Assembly (NCBI GenBank): GCA_017984755.1
Contig: JAGNYW010000031.1
Span: 1 to 34,265 of the forward strand
Reading direction: 5' to 3'
Length of the DNA: 34,265 bases
Source of the DNA: Methyloversatilis sp.
Lineage (GTDB): Bacteria > Pseudomonadota > Gammaproteobacteria > Burkholderiales > Rhodocyclaceae
Below, piece by piece: positions 32,859 through 34,265 of the stretch; within the stretch, counting starts at the first letter, position 1; every line of letters starts with the position of its first letter. The notes under the pieces were generated by a model. The model made no database searches. It was not told where the DNA came from and saw nothing but the letters and a program-made list of their open reading frames with translations. The translations under genes and the position numbers were made by a program.

Positions 32859-33646
32859 AGGCCGGTCGTGTCGGCAGCCACTTCCGTGGCGGCCTGCCCT
32901 TCGGCCGCCGCCGCTGCGCTCTCCCCACCGCGTTGCGCAGTGCGGTCGAGCAACACGCGCAAATGACCCAGCGACAGCAGCTGCGCATACACGAGCCCCA
33001 TCCAGCCACGCCGGAACAGGTCAACCGCCGCCGCGGCGGACAAGGATTGCAGCTTCGCTTCGTCGATCACCCACAGCCCGTCCAGACGGAACTTGCGGCC
33101 GTCCTTCAGTTCTGCCATCGCACTCATTTCGTTGAGCAGTCCCAGCTGTTCCACCTCCCGGCAGAACTCGGCCGTCCGCTGCGCCTCGTTCTGATAGCCC
33201 TGCACGAAGGCCAGCGCATTCTTCAGAAACTGAGTTTCCGCACCGTTCTCGTCGAACAGGCGTTCGCCGTCTTCCTTGTTGAAGCCGGGAAACTGTTCGT
33301 CCATGCAGACAAGCAGCTTGTCCGGTGCATTGTTGTCCTGCACCGCGACAAACGGGTAACGACGCACGAAAGCCGGAACGTAACGCGCGTCCCACTTGCC
33401 GTCTTCATTCAGATAGAGATTCTCGGCATCGCGCAGACCCAGCAGTGCCACCGGCACCAGCCCGCCCGGCAAGCGCGCGAACACGATCGGATATTCGCGC
33501 GCCACATCGCCGAACTCGACCAGTGCGAGGGGCACGCAGTTGGTACTCGCTGCGAAACGCAGGTTGTCCTGCGGCTTCAGTCGAAGATCGCGATGGGTAT
33601 CGCGGTTGAGCACGACGACACTGTCGTAGAAAAGCAGCGTTTTCAT
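32852..33646 (-). CDS. SapC-family protein
   Basis: A 264-residue protein of the SapC family (PF07277), named after a Campylobacter S-layer-associated gene but of unknown role in most bacteria. Typical parts: ASTNCVPLALVEFGDVAREYPIVF, VPVALLGLRDAENLYLNEDGKWDARYVPAFVRRYPFV and RKFRLDGLWVIDEAKL. It has no signal peptide. The C-terminus is alanine- and glutamate-rich low-complexity sequence. GGAAGGAC before the ATG at 33646 supports the start. It faces the haemoglobin gene divergently; its stop lies inside the 3' end of the kinase gene. Confidence 0.9.
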   Translation of the reverse strand: MKTLLFYDSVVVLNRDTHRDLRLKPQDNLRFAASTNCVPLALVEFGDVAREYPIVFARLPGGLVPVALLGLRDAENLYLNEDGKWDARYVPAFVRRYPFVAVQDNNAPDKLLVCMDEQFPGFNKEDGERLFDENGAETQFLKNALAFVQGYQNEAQRTAEFCREVEQLGLLNEMSAMAELKDGRKFRLDGLWVIDEAKLQSLSAAAAVDLFRRGWMGLVYAQLLSLGHLRVLLDRTAQRGGESAAAAAEGQAATEVAADTTGLH

Positions 33647-33749
33647 TGAAGTCCTTCCAGTGGATGAGCGGATGCCGTGCAGATTCTATGCGGCCCGCAA
33701 CGGACCTCCCGCGAAAAACGTCCCGACAGCGACGAAAGTCTGCAGGGTC

Positions 33750-33770
33750 GGCACGATATAAAATCGTGCC
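33750..33770 (+). promoter_or_regulatory. Palindromic operator over the -10 of the haemoglobin gene
   Basis: GGCACGAT and ATCGTGCC form a perfect 8-bp inverted repeat around ATAAA, so that TATAAA (33757-33762), a good -10, sits in its centre. It lies about 33 nt before the ATG at 33804. A repressor binding here would block transcription; which one cannot be told. It does not fit the NsrR consensus. Confidence 0.55.
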
Positions 33771-33803
33771 TTGTCGATTCACTTCCGGATTCACGCAGCC
33801 ACG

Positions 33804-34196
33804 ATGACTGACACCGCCACCACTTTCTACGATCACATGGGCGGCGCGCCGGCCGTACGCAAGCTTGTCGACCGGTTTTACGAACTGATGGACACGCTGC
33901 CCGAAGCCTACGGCATCCGCAAGCTGCACCCGGCCGACCTCAGCGGCTCCGCCGAGAAACTGTACATGTATCTGTCCGGCTGGCTTGGCGGGCCGCAGCT
34001 TTTCGTCGAGGCCTACGGCCACCCTCGGCTGCGCGCCCGGCATCTGCCCTTCGCCATCGGTGAAACGGAGCGGGATCAGTGGCTCATGTGCATGCGCATG
34101 GCCATGGAGGAAGTGCTGCCGCCGGACGATGCCAACGCCCAGCTCTACAAGGCGCTGGAAGATCTCGCCGACCACATGCGCAACATGATGGGGTGA
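33804..34196 (+). CDS. Truncated haemoglobin, group II (trHbO)
   Basis: A 130-residue globin of the short 2-over-2 fold, group II. Group II marks: Tyr26 (B10) in RFYELMD, the GWLGGPQLFVEAYGHPRLRARHLPF block with proximal His80 (F8), and Trp93 (G8) in RDQWLMCM. Such proteins bind oxygen or nitric oxide and are linked to nitrosative or oxidative defence. The ATG at 33804 gives the family-length start; the longer frame from 33771 is not conserved. A palindrome over the -10 suggests regulation. It converges on the next gene, with a hairpin between. Confidence 0.93.
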   Translation: MTDTATTFYDHMGGAPAVRKLVDRFYELMDTLPEAYGIRKLHPADLSGSAEKLYMYLSGWLGGPQLFVEAYGHPRLRARHLPFAIGETERDQWLMCMRMAMEEVLPPDDANAQLYKALEDLADHMRNMMG

Positions 34197-34216
34197 AGCG
34201 ACGGAGGGGTCGCTTC
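34195..34216. terminator. Bidirectional hairpin between convergent genes
   Basis: GAAGCGAC and GTCGCTTC form a perfect 8-bp stem around GGAGGG. It overlaps the stop of the haemoglobin gene and the stop of the minus-strand gene beyond, so it can end both transcripts. Confidence 0.7.
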
Positions 34217-34265
34217 AATCCAGATCGCGCGTGACGGACTGCAGGCGCAGGCGATGCGCATGGGC
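34215..34265 (-). CDS. 3' end of a gene cut by the window edge
   Basis: Seventeen in-frame codons on the minus strand, ending in TGA (34215-34217), read AHAHRLRLQSVTRDLD. The position right after a convergent terminator-like hairpin suggests the true C-terminus of a protein whose start lies beyond the window. Too short to name. Confidence 0.5.
   Translation of the reverse strand, partial: AHAHRLRLQSVTRDLD

Overview
The window is a high-GC (about 64% by eye) chromosomal segment of a betaproteobacterium. The gene set (PEP-CTERM proteins, ImuA/ImuB beside LexA, SapC-family protein, group II truncated haemoglobin, YbdK, OmpR/EnvZ-like pair) fits Rhodocyclales or a neighbouring order, possibly a Methyloversatilis-like organism. 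That placement is an inference from protein style, not from a marker gene. No rRNA, tRNA, transposase, integrase, phage gene or CRISPR array was seen. About 34 genes are supported.

Layout. 1-1180: a small type II toxin-antitoxin pair (Phd/YefM-like antitoxin, PIN toxin) lying between two copies of an REP-like palindromic repeat. 1196-4064: a YigZ-family gene, divergent from a tandem pair of signalling proteins (EAL-HDOD, then HDOD). 4283-7079: a tightly overlapped trio of cation/proton antiporter, YbdK carboxylate-amine ligase and DUF456 membrane protein. 7108-8803 (minus): three consecutive type II-secretion-like pseudopilins. 8863-11242 (minus): a small unknown gene, galE, slyD and a Bcp-type peroxiredoxin. 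11481-12384: a PEP-CTERM protein behind a near-consensus sigma-54 promoter and ended by a clear terminator. 12635-16049: an SOS block with a perfect LexA box, lexA, imuA and imuB, followed by a MOSC protein. 16118-18584: a FecR-domain protein convergent with an orphan GspE/PulE-type ATPase.

18704-19849: an RpfF-type DSF synthase behind a leader holding three successive hairpins. 19907-22701 (minus): a DsbD/ScsB-type reductase and an exported redoxin. 22775-25945: a second PEP-CTERM protein (Spondin_N type) with 11-bp-spaced GTGA repeats in its promoter, followed at once by an OmpR-type response regulator and its histidine kinase. 26173-29574: uvrB divergent from an aspartate/tyrosine aminotransferase. 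29741-32858: two small exported proteins divergent from an OmpR/EnvZ-like pair. 32852-34196: a SapC-family protein divergent from a truncated haemoglobin. The window ends inside another minus-strand gene.

Themes. Several genes concern the cell envelope and surface sensing: two PEP-CTERM proteins, pseudopilins, GspE, the FecR-domain protein, two OmpR-family two-component systems, EAL/HDOD proteins and a DSF synthase. The most promising under-described elements are the hairpin leader ahead of the DSF synthase, the sigma-54 control of a PEP-CTERM gene whose sorting motif reads PEA instead of PEP, and the linked Spondin_N PEP-CTERM gene plus two-component system with a matching repeat array. I did not find a wholly new multi-gene system that the sequence alone can prove.
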